This document shows, in pieces, positions 8,162-17,337 of a stretch of 64,000 bases of DNA (the stretch's first letter is position 1; the number at the start of each line of letters is the position of its first letter). A program made the translations under genes and the position numbers. The stretch is taken from contig NZ_CP041247.1 of the NCBI RefSeq assembly GCF_006711645.1, positions 2,976,001 to 3,040,000 on the forward strand, given 5' to 3'. Under the pieces are notes generated by a model. The model worked only from the letters and a program-made list of their open reading frames with translations. It ran no database searches and was not told where the DNA came from. The DNA comes from Klebsiella electrica (lineage in GTDB: Bacteria > Pseudomonadota > Gammaproteobacteria > Enterobacterales > Enterobacteriaceae).

Positions 8162-9864
8162 GGAATCACTCCTTTGGGTAAATATTTGCCGAGCGCGCTG
8201 AGCAACAGCATCACCACCGCGACCAGTGCGACCACCAGCACCGATACCGCCGACGCCAGCACCTTATCGCCACTTTCATCAAGGTTGAAAATCACCACGC
8301 CAAGCGTCTCTTTTCCGGCACTCCATAGCAGCGCCGATACGGTCAGCTCGTTCACCGCGGAAAGAAACACCAGCAGCGCGCCAGCGAACGCGGCGGGCGC
8401 CATCAGCGGCAGAACAATATGGCGTAATCGTTGGGAGACATTGGCTCCGGCCAGGCTTGCGGCCTCTTCCATCGCCGGGTCCAGTTGCAGCATGCTGCTG
8501 TGCACCGGCTTCAGGCAGACGGTCAGAAAACGGGCAAGATAGGCGAAAAAGATAATCGTCAATGTTCCGCTGAGGCTGATATTCAGCAACGGCAGCGGAC
8601 GCGCAAACAGCAGGATGCAGGCGATCGCCAGAACCACGCCGGGGAGCGTGTAGGGAATATCAATGACGCCGTGGAGCCAACGTAGCAACCGGGTAGGATG
8701 GCGCACCAGCAGCCATGCCAGCGGCAGGCTTAACAGCATCAACACCAGCGCGGCGGACACCGACAGCAGCATGCTGTTGGTCAGCGCGCGCCAGGTGGCG
8801 CTCTGCGCATCGACGATCCCCCGCCAGGCGGCAAAGGTCAGCGTATCGCCATTCAGCGGAACGCCAAGCGTCGGCACCAGCGACGTCGCCATCAAAGCCA
8901 GCAGCGGCGCAATCAGAATAGCGAACAGCACAATCCCCAGCAGCACTTCCATCGCCAGCCGCCATTTCCCCAGCGAAAAGCCCAACGCGCGCCCGGCCAT
9001 GCCAATCAGCGGCAGCGCGTAGCGTCGCTGCATACGACTTTGCAGGATAACGATACCGATCGCCAGCACGCCCATCAGCACCGAGAGCGCCGCCACTTCA
9101 TTAAGCATTGAAGGCCCAAAGCTGGAGAGCGTCTGGTAGATATAAACCGGGAGCACAAAGTAGGATATGGGGATCCCCAGCATCGCCGGAATGCCGAAGT
9201 TGCCAAGCGCGGAGACGAAGGCGATCGCCGCGCCAGCCCACAGTGCGGTGCGGCACAGCGGTAGCACGATATCGAAAAAGACCCGCCACAGCGAGGCGCC
9301 ATTGAGTCTCGCCGCTTCAATATGCTCTTTCGGCAGGCATTGCAGCTGCGTGCGCAGAGCCAGAAACACCAGCGGCGCATGCTGGATGCCAAGCAGCAAG
9401 GCAATGCCCTCGGCAGAATAGAGCGGATTCGCGCTGCCAAAACCCGGCGCAAGCCCGATGCTGTTAAGCAGAATGCTGCTCGGGCCGAAGAGCTGCAGCC
9501 AGCTCAGGGCGGTAACCTGAGGCGGGATCATCATCGGCAGCATAAACAGGAATACCCACACCTGCTTGAGGCGGATATTGGTCAACGCCAGGCAAAAGGC
9601 GAACAGGCTGCCAAGCAGCAGGGAGATAAGCGTTCCCAGACCGCTGGTATAAAGGCTGTTATATAGCGCAGTCCATGTGGCGGGATTGCTCAGCACACGC
9701 CACAAACTGCTGTCACCGCCCTGCCGCCAGTCAAGCAGCGCCGCGATGAGCAGCCGCAGGCTGGGCAGCAGGCTTATCAATGCAACGAGGCATAATAATA
9801 GCCATAGCAGCCCTTTAACCGGGCTGCTGCTGGCGTTCTGACGCAATGTCATATCGCTCATCAA
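8149..9864 (-). CDS. ABC transporter permease, fused two-domain (AfuB/FbpB-like)
   Basis: A 571-residue inner-membrane protein with about 12 hydrophobic segments. It holds two copies of the binding-protein-dependent permease domain. The first EAA-like loop is EAARLNGASLWRVFFDIVLPL (20 residues shown from EAARLNG), and the second begins EEAASLAGANVSQRLRH. One gene thus provides both membrane halves, as in FbpB/AfuB-type importers. It abuts the binding-protein gene directly and overlaps the ATPase gene. Substrate class is limited to Fe3+, phosphonate or organophosphate by family. Confidence 0.87.
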   Translation of the reverse strand: MMSDMTLRQNASSSPVKGLLWLLLCLVALISLLPSLRLLIAALLDWRQGGDSSLWRVLSNPATWTALYNSLYTSGLGTLISLLLGSLFAFCLALTNIRLKQVWVFLFMLPMMIPPQVTALSWLQLFGPSSILLNSIGLAPGFGSANPLYSAEGIALLLGIQHAPLVFLALRTQLQCLPKEHIEAARLNGASLWRVFFDIVLPLCRTALWAGAAIAFVSALGNFGIPAMLGIPISYFVLPVYIYQTLSSFGPSMLNEVAALSVLMGVLAIGIVILQSRMQRRYALPLIGMAGRALGFSLGKWRLAMEVLLGIVLFAILIAPLLALMATSLVPTLGVPLNGDTLTFAAWRGIVDAQSATWRALTNSMLLSVSAALVLMLLSLPLAWLLVRHPTRLLRWLHGVIDIPYTLPGVVLAIACILLFARPLPLLNISLSGTLTIIFFAYLARFLTVCLKPVHSSMLQLDPAMEEAASLAGANVSQRLRHIVLPLMAPAAFAGALLVFLSAVNELTVSALLWSAGKETLGVVIFNLDESGDKVLASAVSVLVVALVAVVMLLLSALGKYLPKGVIPWQN

Positions 9865-10842
9865 TTAACGGTTTCCAAACAGGTCGGCAAAGCGTTTTTT
9901 GTTGGCTTCAGCATCCGCCAGCGCTTTTGCCGCATCGAAAGGCATCAGCTTAATACTGTCGCGTGGCGGAAAGCCTTTGGGTACCGGCAGCGAGGCATCC
10001 GCAGGTAAATAACCCTGCTGTAGCACCAGCTTCTGCCCGTCCGCCGACAGCAGGAAATCAATAAAGGCTTTTGCCGCCTGCGGGTTCTTGGCGTTTTTCA
10101 TCATCGCCACCGGCTCGGTCACGATGCTGACCCCCTCTTTCGGGAAGACAAATTCGATCGGTGCGCCTTTGGCTTTTTCCCGGATCGCCATGTAATCCAC
10201 CAGAACGCCGTAGGCTTTGCTGCCAGAAGCGATAGCATTCATGACCGCGCCGTTGCCGCTTTGCGGCATCGCGCCGTTCTCTTTCAGCTTCTCGTAGTAT
10301 TGCCAGCCGAGATCAGGAGAGTTCATCAGCGTCGCCTGATGAATTTGCGCCGCGCCGGAGTAAAGCGGGCTTGGCAAGGTGGTCATGTTTTTCAGCTCCG
10401 GCTTCAGGAGATCCCGCCATGATGTCGGTTTGACCGGCGCTTTGCTATTCCAGGCGATACCGGTAGTAATCAGCTTGGTGCCGTAGTAGTAACCGTCTTT
10501 ATCATAGAGCTGCGCATCAAAACGCGCGGCCTGCGGCGAGTGATACGCGGCCAGTAAATTCTGCTGCTTCAGCGCTTCCATGGTGACGCTGTCGGCGATC
10601 AACAGGACATCTGGCGTCGCGCCGCCAGCGGCTAACTCCGCCTGCAGGCGGGCAGTCAGCTTCGTGGTCCCGTCACGGATCCATTTCACTTCGATATCAG
10701 GATGCGCTTTTTCAAAAGCATTAACGGTCATCTGCGCATCTTCGTTGGGCTGGCTGGTGTAGAGCGTCAGCGTAGATTTGGCCAAAGCCGACGCGCTCAT
10801 CATGGTCAACATCACCGCCGCCAACAGGTTTTTTTTGTTCAT
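9865..10842 (-). CDS. Periplasmic binding protein (AfuA/PhnS/FbpA-type)
   Basis: A 325-residue extracellular solute-binding protein. The signal peptide is residues 1-21 (MNKKNLLAAVMLTMMSASAL), and the mature part starts with STLTLYTSQPNEDAQ. Cluster D binding-protein features are present. I see no Tyr-Tyr pair typical of Fe3+ binders at the C-terminal end, and the three neighbouring hydrolases favour a phosphorylated ligand. MNKKN at 10842 is the start because the signal peptide begins there; an upstream in-frame ATG has no support. It is the first gene of the operon, divergent from a DeoR regulator. Confidence 0.85.
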   Translation of the reverse strand: MNKKNLLAAVMLTMMSASALAKSTLTLYTSQPNEDAQMTVNAFEKAHPDIEVKWIRDGTTKLTARLQAELAAGGATPDVLLIADSVTMEALKQQNLLAAYHSPQAARFDAQLYDKDGYYYGTKLITTGIAWNSKAPVKPTSWRDLLKPELKNMTTLPSPLYSGAAQIHQATLMNSPDLGWQYYEKLKENGAMPQSGNGAVMNAIASGSKAYGVLVDYMAIREKAKGAPIEFVFPKEGVSIVTEPVAMMKNAKNPQAAKAFIDFLLSADGQKLVLQQGYLPADASLPVPKGFPPRDSIKLMPFDAAKALADAEANKKRFADLFGNR

Positions 10843-10976
10843 CGTTCCGTCCCCAGTGTTTTCGTTGCGACGATTAAAACAAGGGAATCTGACAAAAATA
10901 TGACTAATTTCTTTCGTAGTAATAGTTTCACATTGCCACGCTAGCATGACCAAAAATAACGTCGCAGGAGGGGAAA

Positions 10977-11753
10977 ATGCCCCCCGAAATTCGTCGCAGC
11001 GCCATTGTCACCCTGGTGACAGAGCGCGGAGAAATCAGTATTGAAGCGCTTTCCCGGTACTTTAGCGTGTCGCTGCAAACCATCCGCAGCGATCTGCGCG
11101 ACCTAACGGCACAGGGGCTGTTGCTGCGTCGCCACGGCATGGTCGCCCCTTTCGCTCGCGAAAATATCGCCTATAAGCAGCGCGAGATCGTCAATATCAA
11201 CGGCAAGCGCTGGATTGGCGAACAGGTCGCGCAGTTGCTCTGCGCAGCGCAAAGCTGCTTTCTTGGCACCGGAACGACGGTGGAGATGGTGGCGCGCGCC
11301 CTGCCAGAGAACCGTCCTCTCGCCGTTTTCACCAATAACCTGCATGCCGCGCAGCCGCTCAGCCGCCTTCCCGGTTGCGAGCTGACGATCGCCGGTGGGC
11401 GTATCCGCAAACGCGATCTGGATATTATTGGTAGCGATGCCCAGACCTTCTTCAGCCGCTATCGGGTCGATATCGGCGTGGTTTCAGTCGGCGGCGTTGG
11501 CGAAACGGGCGATCTGTATGATTTTAACGATGATGAAGTGGTGGCCCGGCTGGCCTTAACCGCCAGCGCAGATGTCACGGTACTGGTCATCGACAGCACG
11601 AAATTTGGCCGCACGGCGCTCTGTCGTAACGGTAATGTAGGTGATTTCGACTATGTCGTCAGCGAGCGTGCGCCGACGGTACAACAGCGGGCGATGCTGG
11701 CGCAGCGCCGGACAAAATGGTTATACCGTGACGACATCGAGGCGTTGGCCTAG
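10977..11753 (+). CDS. DeoR-family transcriptional regulator
   Basis: A 258-residue DeoR/GlpR-type regulator. The N-terminal winged helix includes ISIEALSRYFSVSLQTIRSD (residues 19-38), followed by a DeoR C-terminal sensor domain with FLGTGTTVEMVA and VLVIDSTKFGRTAL. Such sensors normally bind sugar phosphates, which fits control of the divergent organophosphate importer/hydrolase operon. A strong SD (GGAGGGG) precedes the ATG. The 134-bp divergent region has several TTTCG/TTTCA half motifs (10859, 10910, 10926) that could be operators. Confidence 0.85.
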   Translation: MPPEIRRSAIVTLVTERGEISIEALSRYFSVSLQTIRSDLRDLTAQGLLLRRHGMVAPFARENIAYKQREIVNINGKRWIGEQVAQLLCAAQSCFLGTGTTVEMVARALPENRPLAVFTNNLHAAQPLSRLPGCELTIAGGRIRKRDLDIIGSDAQTFFSRYRVDIGVVSVGGVGETGDLYDFNDDEVVARLALTASADVTVLVIDSTKFGRTALCRNGNVGDFDYVVSERAPTVQQRAMLAQRRTKWLYRDDIEALA

Positions 11754-12104
11754 CGGCAAATAGTCTGCCACAGCGCCTCCTGTTCCATGAGGTAGCGGCT
11801 GAAGGAACGCGAGCAGATAATCTGCGGCGCGATCGGGGGAGACGGTTCCGGTTGAGGATACGGGCAGCGAGAAAAGCCGGGCGTTAACACCGGCCAGCTC
11901 GACAGGATATGTCACTTGTCAGATAGACTCTCCCTGCCGGCCACCGGCAGGAGAAATGACCAGAAAATTGGCAAAGAGTTAGTCGCATCTCTGGAAATTT
12001 TCGCCGGTTGGGAGGAGGATAGTCTCTGTGAAGCCGACCGTTATGGGCCATCGTTATCCCCACCGTACCGGCGATGTGCCCGAGATACTGAACTGGAGAT
12101 TCTT
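11754..12104. other. Stretch without a confident gene
   Basis: A compact hairpin CCTGCCGG/CCGGCAGG with a 3-base loop lies at 11933-11951. On the minus strand a short open frame (about 11750-11900) ends in LMEQEALWQTICR and reads somewhat protein-like. It may be the decayed end of a lost gene, but this is too short to call. Confidence 0.3.
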
Positions 12105-12299
12105 ATGTATGACACGTCAGGAGATACCCCCCTCCACTTTTATCGCTATCAGTGCCGTTTCTACGTCGCCCATTGGGACGGAGGTAATGTGATGAGCGAT
12201 AATTTCAGGCAGTTCATTGAGTTGATTACCGAAAAAACGGGTATTGATGCTAAGCGCGTCGAAGCCGTGGCGCGGGACTACTTCAATAACGTGGACTAA
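12105..12299 (+). CDS. Small hypothetical protein (64 aa)
   Basis: A 64-residue open frame starts at an ATG preceded by GGAGA at good distance. A second possible start at 12192 has an even better SD (GGAGG, 7-base spacing) and would give a 35-residue product ending TGIDAKRVEAVARDYFNNVD, which looks helical and acidic/basic mixed. The frame is open for another 63 codons upstream, but that part is low in protein character. I do not recognise the family. It stands alone between the DeoR gene and an AT-rich region. Confidence 0.35.
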   Translation: MYDTSGDTPLHFYRYQCRFYVAHWDGGNVMSDNFRQFIELITEKTGIDAKRVEAVARDYFNNVD

Positions 12300-12812
12300 C
12301 GCCGGTCGGAATCTGCCTACGTTTTTCTTCCTCATTCGGACACAGCCCCGCTGAGCGTTTATGGATGAACGACCCGCCGAACCCCATTCCTGAATGACCA
12401 TCGCGGGCGATCCGCGCGCGTATTGTGCTAAACCGTCCGCTTCAGCAGGTCTCCCGCGAGGCCTGCACGCTTAATGTTGCCCCACGCTCCCGACACACCG
12501 CCCGGTTGCCATTTTCAGTGAGTTATTAATCAGATATCGCCAGCTATCGGCCTCTTGCCTGTATTTGCCTGCCGCACAGGCCAGCCATCGCTAATCCGGT
12601 ATCTTTGAGCGAAAAAACCGTCACTAATAACAATATAATGCTAATTATATTTTAATTTCCAGCACAAAACGACACTTTTAAAACACAAAAAGAATTAAAA
12701 AAACTTTTCTTACATTCTATTAAAATATTTAGTTAGGATTTTTCTTAATCCTGGAGTAGATTCGCTGTCATAAAAGCAAGAATATCCATGAACTTCCCGG
12801 GGACTAAACCAT
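12300..12812. other. Non-coding, increasingly AT-rich stretch
   Basis: No convincing gene. Base composition falls sharply after about 12600. A perfect 6-bp hairpin AGGATT/AATCCT lies at about 12736-12753, upstream of the small membrane protein gene, and could be a regulatory site or part of its leader. Confidence 0.4.
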
Positions 12813-12932
12813 ATGGCAAACATATTCTTTTTAGTATTAGCTATAGTACTGCTTCTGGTTGCTGTTTTTTCTCTTGTTTCTTATCTCAAAGACAGAAAAA
12901 AACAGCAGTTTACGTTCAAAAAAAGACGTTAA
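12813..12932 (+). CDS. Small membrane protein (39 aa)
   Basis: The 39-residue ORF encodes one hydrophobic helix (residues 4-24, IFFLVLAIVLLLVAVFSLVS) followed by a strongly basic cytoplasmic tail (YLKDRKKQQFTFKKRR). This is the layout of the single-pass small membrane proteins annotated in Klebsiella. A purine-rich GGGGA (12799-12804) lies at acceptable SD distance. A longer overlapping frame from 12788 in another phase gives a less credible product. Function unknown; it lies alone in AT-rich DNA. Confidence 0.6.
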   Translation: MANIFFLVLAIVLLLVAVFSLVSYLKDRKKQQFTFKKRR

Positions 12933-12976
12933 TAACAAAAGCAAAACAGGAGAGATACACATCCGTGAACTTTCCC

Positions 12977-13004
12977 GAATGAATTTGACTGAATGAATTT
13001 GACT
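12977..13004. repeat. 14-bp tandem direct repeat, two copies
   Basis: GAATGAATTTGACT occurs twice back to back (12977-12990 and 12991-13004), immediately downstream of the small membrane protein gene. It looks like a recent replication-slippage duplication. Confidence 0.8.
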
Positions 13005-13704
13005 GAACGATCGATAGTCTGACATGGCCAGTTTAACGCGATACCTCGTCAACGATTGACGTCGCTTTAAACACACGGGTCATGCGTATTAGCAACATTA
13101 CGCATAAGAAAATCCAATTACTCATAGTGTATTAGTAAGATTTTAATTTCTCGTCGGTTAATCAAGCGCGTTATTTGACTGTCTTGTCAACAGCGAAAGG
13201 CGATTGACGTTGACAGGCCGTGCCGCGATATTAACATGCTGTTTGCCCTCTCGGTGGTCTGCCGGCCACCCGAGCGCGCTCGCCGCCGTCATCCCGCCGT
13301 CCCCTTGCCCGCGAAGGGTGCGCCAACGCCGGGCCATCTCATCCGCTGTGCCGCCAGAACGACGGCTCTTCTCGCCAGCCAGCGAAGTCCGTTGCTGCTC
13401 GACAATAAAAAGTCACTATTAAGCCGATCATTTCATTCAAATAATATTATTCTGACAGCGAACTTAATTCCCGTATAACATCAATATGACAACCGTTGAA
13501 TTTTATTGCTTTTTTATTGTATTGCACCATGAAGAATTTACCTCATATTAATAAGAATATGCGGAGCACGGGGCGAGAATCTAAAAACTGAGCAGATTAA
13601 AATAACGGCAATCCGCGAAAGCATGCGGTGATTGAAGAAAATGAGATTTGCCTGTCCCCCTGACGCGGCGTTATAGCGGGCCATCGTGGTGGTGCAATAT
13701 TGCC

Positions 13705-13737
13705 AAAAAACCCGGGCGCGGATAGCGCGCCCGGGTT
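13705..13737 (-). terminator. Rho-independent terminator of mppA
   Basis: A perfect 12-bp stem AACCCGGGCGCG/CGCGCCCGGGTT (13709-13720 and 13726-13737) with a 5-base loop. On the minus strand it is followed by a U run (A6 at 13705-13710 on the plus strand), just after the mppA stop codon. Confidence 0.85.
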
Positions 13738-13757
13738 AAACGGTGCTGAAGTAAGAA

Positions 13758-15377
13758 TTACGGATGCTTTTCGATATACATCGTACGACTATAGGCAACA
13801 TCTTCCGGGTTATTAATCGGATAGCCTTTCAGCCACGGCTTAATCAAACGCCCGTTGGTATACTGGTAAATGGGGGCAACAGGCGCTTTGCTCATGATGA
13901 TTTTTTCTGCCGCATTATAATCATCATTGCGCGCTTTATCCGAGGTTTCCAGCGCCGCCTGGCTCAGAATCTTGTCATAGGTCGGGTCGTTAAAACGGGA
14001 AATATTCCCGCTGTGGGTCGAGGTCAGCAGCGACAGGAAAGTGGAAGGCTCATTGTAATCCCCGACCCACGAGGCGCGAATCACATCAAAATTGCCGCTA
14101 TTGCGGCTATCGATATAGGTTTTCCACTCCTGATTCTGCAGCTTCACATCCACGCCGAGATTCTTCTTCCACATTGAAGCGACCGCTATCGCGATTTTCT
14201 GGTGGTTTTCCGACGTGTTATACAGCAGCGTTAACTTCAGCGGACGACCAGGACCGTAGCCCGCCGCCTGCAATAGCGCTTTGGCCTGGGCATTCAGCTC
14301 CGCCTGGCTCATGCTTTCCATCTGCGACGGCTGCGGGGTAAACCCGGCCGTCACGTCCGGCGTAAAGTGCCAGGCCGGCTTTTCGCCGGTTCCCAGTATC
14401 TTCTCCGCCATCAGACGACGGTCGATAGTCATACTCAGCGCCAGACGCACGCGCTCATCGGCGGTGGGACCTTTCTGAGTATTAAAGGCGTAGTAATAGG
14501 TTCCCAGCTGCGGCGGCGTATACACCTGGCCCGGAATCTCCTTCAGCAATTTCTGATACAGATTCTTCGGGAAAGACTCGGTGATATCAATATCGCCGGC
14601 CAGATAGCGCTTCGTTGCCGAGGACTCCTGATTGATAGGGACAAAAGTCACCTGCTGAATGACCGTTTTCGCATTATCCCAATAGTGGCTGTTCGGCACG
14701 AGCACCAGTTTTTCGTTAACCACGCGATCTTTTAACACGTAAGCGCCGTTGCCGATAAGATTGCCCGGACGCGTCCAGTTGGCCCCGCTCTCGACGTTAG
14801 CCTTCTGTACCGGATAAAACGCGAAACTGGCCGTCAGATTACTGAACCACGGCAGCGGCTTATCCAGCTGCACGCGCAGGGTACGCGCGTCAACGGCGGT
14901 GACGCCCAGCGTTTGCGGCGCCGCTTTCCCGTCGATAATATTTTGCGCGTTGCCGATCCCCGCCAGCGCGGCGAACCAGGCGAAAGGCGACGTGGTTTTC
15001 GGGTCGACCAGACGCTGCCAGCTATAGACAAAATCCTGCGCCGTCACCGGCGAGCCATCGGACCAGCGCGCATCATCACGCAGGGTAAACGTCCAGACGC
15101 GGTTATCGTTACTCTGCCAGCGGGTCGCCACGCCGGGGATAATATTGCCTTTCGCGTCCTGGTTGACTAAACCTTCAAACAGATCGCGAATCACCTGAAT
15201 TTCCGGCAGGCCAACGGCTTTAGCGGGATCTAATGATGCGGGTTCATCTTTAATGTGCCGTACCAGCAGCTGCTTTTCGGCTAATACGGTTCCCTGGGGG
15301 ACATCCGCCGCCCAGGCAAGAGAAGAAATGCTGGCTAACCACAGCGCGCCGCATGTCAATGTGACAGGATACTTCAT
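13758..15377 (-). CDS. mppA: Murein tripeptide-binding protein MppA
   Basis: A 539-residue OppA-family periplasmic binding protein that captures L-Ala-gamma-D-Glu-meso-DAP for import through the Opp permease during peptidoglycan recycling. The signal peptide is the first about 23 residues (ending SLAWA before ADVPQG). SBP_bac_5 features include DEPASLDPAK near the N-terminus and the GNGAYVLKDRVV segment. The start at 15377 is chosen by the signal peptide; the frame extends 24 codons further upstream. It is divergent from mpaA, the amidase that acts on the same tripeptide, matching the E. coli neighbourhood. Confidence 0.93.
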   Translation of the reverse strand: MKYPVTLTCGALWLASISSLAWAADVPQGTVLAEKQLLVRHIKDEPASLDPAKAVGLPEIQVIRDLFEGLVNQDAKGNIIPGVATRWQSNDNRVWTFTLRDDARWSDGSPVTAQDFVYSWQRLVDPKTTSPFAWFAALAGIGNAQNIIDGKAAPQTLGVTAVDARTLRVQLDKPLPWFSNLTASFAFYPVQKANVESGANWTRPGNLIGNGAYVLKDRVVNEKLVLVPNSHYWDNAKTVIQQVTFVPINQESSATKRYLAGDIDITESFPKNLYQKLLKEIPGQVYTPPQLGTYYYAFNTQKGPTADERVRLALSMTIDRRLMAEKILGTGEKPAWHFTPDVTAGFTPQPSQMESMSQAELNAQAKALLQAAGYGPGRPLKLTLLYNTSENHQKIAIAVASMWKKNLGVDVKLQNQEWKTYIDSRNSGNFDVIRASWVGDYNEPSTFLSLLTSTHSGNISRFNDPTYDKILSQAALETSDKARNDDYNAAEKIIMSKAPVAPIYQYTNGRLIKPWLKGYPINNPEDVAYSRTMYIEKHP

Positions 15378-15564
15378 GAGATCCCCTTTAAAATAAAAAA
15401 CCAGAGCTGGCAGAGCGATAATTATTTGTTTCATCACCTGAAATTGCAAACGGCTTGTGATAGAAAATTGACATGTCTACCGATTTAACCGCCTCAGGAA
15501 ACTATTTGATTCCGGGAGGCTTTTACACAACACTGCAGAAAATAACCTGCTAACAGGATGCCCT

Positions 15565-16278
15565 ATGCCCGTTTCCCGTCCTCGCCCTCAGCGCGGCGCC
15601 TTCCCGCCCGGTACGCAGCGCTATGGTCAGTCACATCTTGGTGCGCCGCTGCTTTGGTTCCCTGCGCCGCTGGCGGACAGCCGCAGCGGCCTGATTCTTG
15701 CCGGTACCCACGGCGATGAAAACTCATCGATCGTGACGCTCTCCTGTGCGCTGCGTACCCTGAAGCCGGAATTACGCCGCCATCACGTCGTGCTGGCGGT
15801 GAATCCCGATGGCTGTCAGTTGGGACTACGGGCCAACGCCCGTGGCGTCGATCTGAACCGCAACTTTCCCGCGGCAAACTGGAAAGAAGGGGAAACGGTG
15901 TATCGCTGGAACAGCGCGGCAGAGCAGCGCGACGTGGTGCTGTTGACCGGTGACAGGCCCGGCTCAGAACCGGAAACCCAGGCGCTGTGCCAGCTGATCC
16001 ATCAGATCCACCCGGCGTGGGTTGTCTCCTTCCACGATCCGCTGGCCTGCATTGAAGATCCCGGCCACAGCGAGCTGGGACAGTGGCTGGCCGACGCGTT
16101 CGCCCTGCCGCTGGTCGGCAGCGTCGGTTACGAAACCCCCGGCTCTTTTGGCAGCTGGTGCGCTGATATCGACCTGCCCTGTATCACCGCCGAGTTTCCA
16201 CCCATCTCGGCCGACGAAGCCACGGAAAAGCATCTGTCGGCGATGATGGATCTGCTGCGCTGGCACGCTCAGAGATGA
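15565..16278 (+). CDS. mpaA: Murein tripeptide amidase MpaA
   Basis: A 237-residue cytoplasmic zinc carboxypeptidase-like enzyme. It cleaves the gamma-D-Glu-meso-DAP bond of imported murein tripeptide. Zinc ligands are visible as THGDEN (His and Glu, about residues 49-52) and the His in VVSFHDPLAC; the general base Glu is in CITAEFPP. The Arg-rich substrate segment is RGVDLNRNFP. It overlaps the convergent ycjG gene by 10 bp. The pairing with mppA and ycjG makes one local recycling module: uptake, amide cleavage, epimerisation of the Ala-Glu product. Confidence 0.93.
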   Translation: MPVSRPRPQRGAFPPGTQRYGQSHLGAPLLWFPAPLADSRSGLILAGTHGDENSSIVTLSCALRTLKPELRRHHVVLAVNPDGCQLGLRANARGVDLNRNFPAANWKEGETVYRWNSAAEQRDVVLLTGDRPGSEPETQALCQLIHQIHPAWVVSFHDPLACIEDPGHSELGQWLADAFALPLVGSVGYETPGSFGSWCADIDLPCITAEFPPISADEATEKHLSAMMDLLRWHAQR

Positions 16279-17234
16279 AGCACGCCGGTGCTGAAATGCA
16301 GCGCCGGCTCGACATCCACCGCCAGCCAGGTCGGGCCATCCAGATCGGCGAAACGCGCCAGCGGCGCCAGCGGGAGCGCCGCTGAAATGGCCCGCGACGT
16401 GCAGAGCATGCAGCCCAGCATACGTTCAAACCCCAGCTCGCCGGCCTCCTGCGCCAGAGACAGCGCCTCGGTCAAGCCGCCGGTTTTATCCAGCTTAATA
16501 TTCACCATCTCATAGCGCCCACGCAGCTGCGGCAGGCTCTCACGGGTGTGACAGCTCTCGTCGGCACAGATCGGCAGCGGGTGAATAAAATTTTCCAGCG
16601 CGTCGTCGGCGTCCGCCGCAAGCGGCTGTTCGAGCATAGCCACGCCGATGTCCGCCAGCAGCTGGCAGCGCGCCGCCAGGCCATCGCTGGACCAGGATTC
16701 ATTGGCATCCACAATCAGTGTCGCCTGCGGCACTACGTTGCGAATGGCAATCAGTCGTTCGCTGATCAGATGATTATCCAGTTTCACCTTCAGCAACCGG
16801 GCGCCCTTCTCCCACAGCGCGGCGGCGCTGGCCGCCATCTGTTCAGGGGTACCGATCACTACCGTCTGCGCCGTCACCACCCGATTGGGGAGTCCGATAC
16901 CCAGCAGTTGAGGAATGGTTTTCCCGACGCGACGGGCCTGCAGATCCCACAGCGCGCAATCTACGGCGTTGCGCGCGGCCCCGGCCGGCAGCAGATGCTG
17001 GAGTTGTTCGCGGGTCATGCCGCTTTCCAGTTGCTCGCCGATGGTGAGGATCTGCGCCATGACCGATGCGATGCTCTCACCATAGCGCGGGTACGGCGTA
17101 CACTCACCAACCCCTTTGACGCCGTCCTCCTCAATTTCCACGACCACCACTTTCGCCTCGCTGCGGCTGCCGCGGGCAATCACAAAAGGCGTATGTAACG
17201 GCCAGGCTTCTTCGTACACTCGCAGGTTTCGCAT
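16269..17234 (-). CDS. ycjG: L-Ala-D/L-Glu epimerase
   Basis: A 321-residue enolase-superfamily enzyme (muconate-lactonizing subgroup). It converts L-Ala-D-Glu, released from murein tripeptide, to L-Ala-L-Glu for use as nutrient. The acid-base Lys motif is LLKVKLDNHL, the metal ligands include the Asp in IVDANESW, the Glu in LEQPLAADADD and the Asp in CADESCHT. The second catalytic Lys is in MVNIKLDKTGG. It converges on mpaA with a small overlap and is divergent from tpx. Confidence 0.93.
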   Translation of the reverse strand: MRNLRVYEEAWPLHTPFVIARGSRSEAKVVVVEIEEDGVKGVGECTPYPRYGESIASVMAQILTIGEQLESGMTREQLQHLLPAGAARNAVDCALWDLQARRVGKTIPQLLGIGLPNRVVTAQTVVIGTPEQMAASAAALWEKGARLLKVKLDNHLISERLIAIRNVVPQATLIVDANESWSSDGLAARCQLLADIGVAMLEQPLAADADDALENFIHPLPICADESCHTRESLPQLRGRYEMVNIKLDKTGGLTEALSLAQEAGELGFERMLGCMLCTSRAISAALPLAPLARFADLDGPTWLAVDVEPALHFSTGVLHL

Positions 17235-17337
17235 TCCCAGGTTCCTCCAGGGGAAACATTAAATAGGATTTGCCGTGCCGATAACGGATGTCATACACTA
17301 CCCGTGACGTTAACTATATGTAAACAGGAAGATAAAC

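Larger units (their letters stand above)
12933..13757. other. Long intergenic region downstream of mppA
   Basis: No convincing gene in about 820 bp. It contains a 14-bp tandem duplication (12977-13004), a 7-bp inverted repeat TGTCAAC/GTTGACA (13185-13215) with 17-bp spacer, a GC-rich patch around 13250-13390 with short non-credible ORFs, and the mppA terminator at its right end. Confidence 0.5.

Noticed and set aside
9865..10842. Simple annotation as an Fe3+ importer binding protein (FbpA/AfuA).
   Set aside because: Operon context with three phosphate-type hydrolases and a DeoR regulator argues against a purely iron role; kept as an alternative only.
11721..11915. Minus-strand 64-codon frame overlapping the DeoR gene end.
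   Set aside because: Overlaps the DeoR 3' end and shows no recognisable family; another frame there looks equally protein-like, so neither is convincing.
13204..13422. Plus-strand frame of 72 codons in the mppA-downstream region.
   Set aside because: Composition is Arg/Ala/Pro-rich as in random GC-rich DNA, no SD, no family features.
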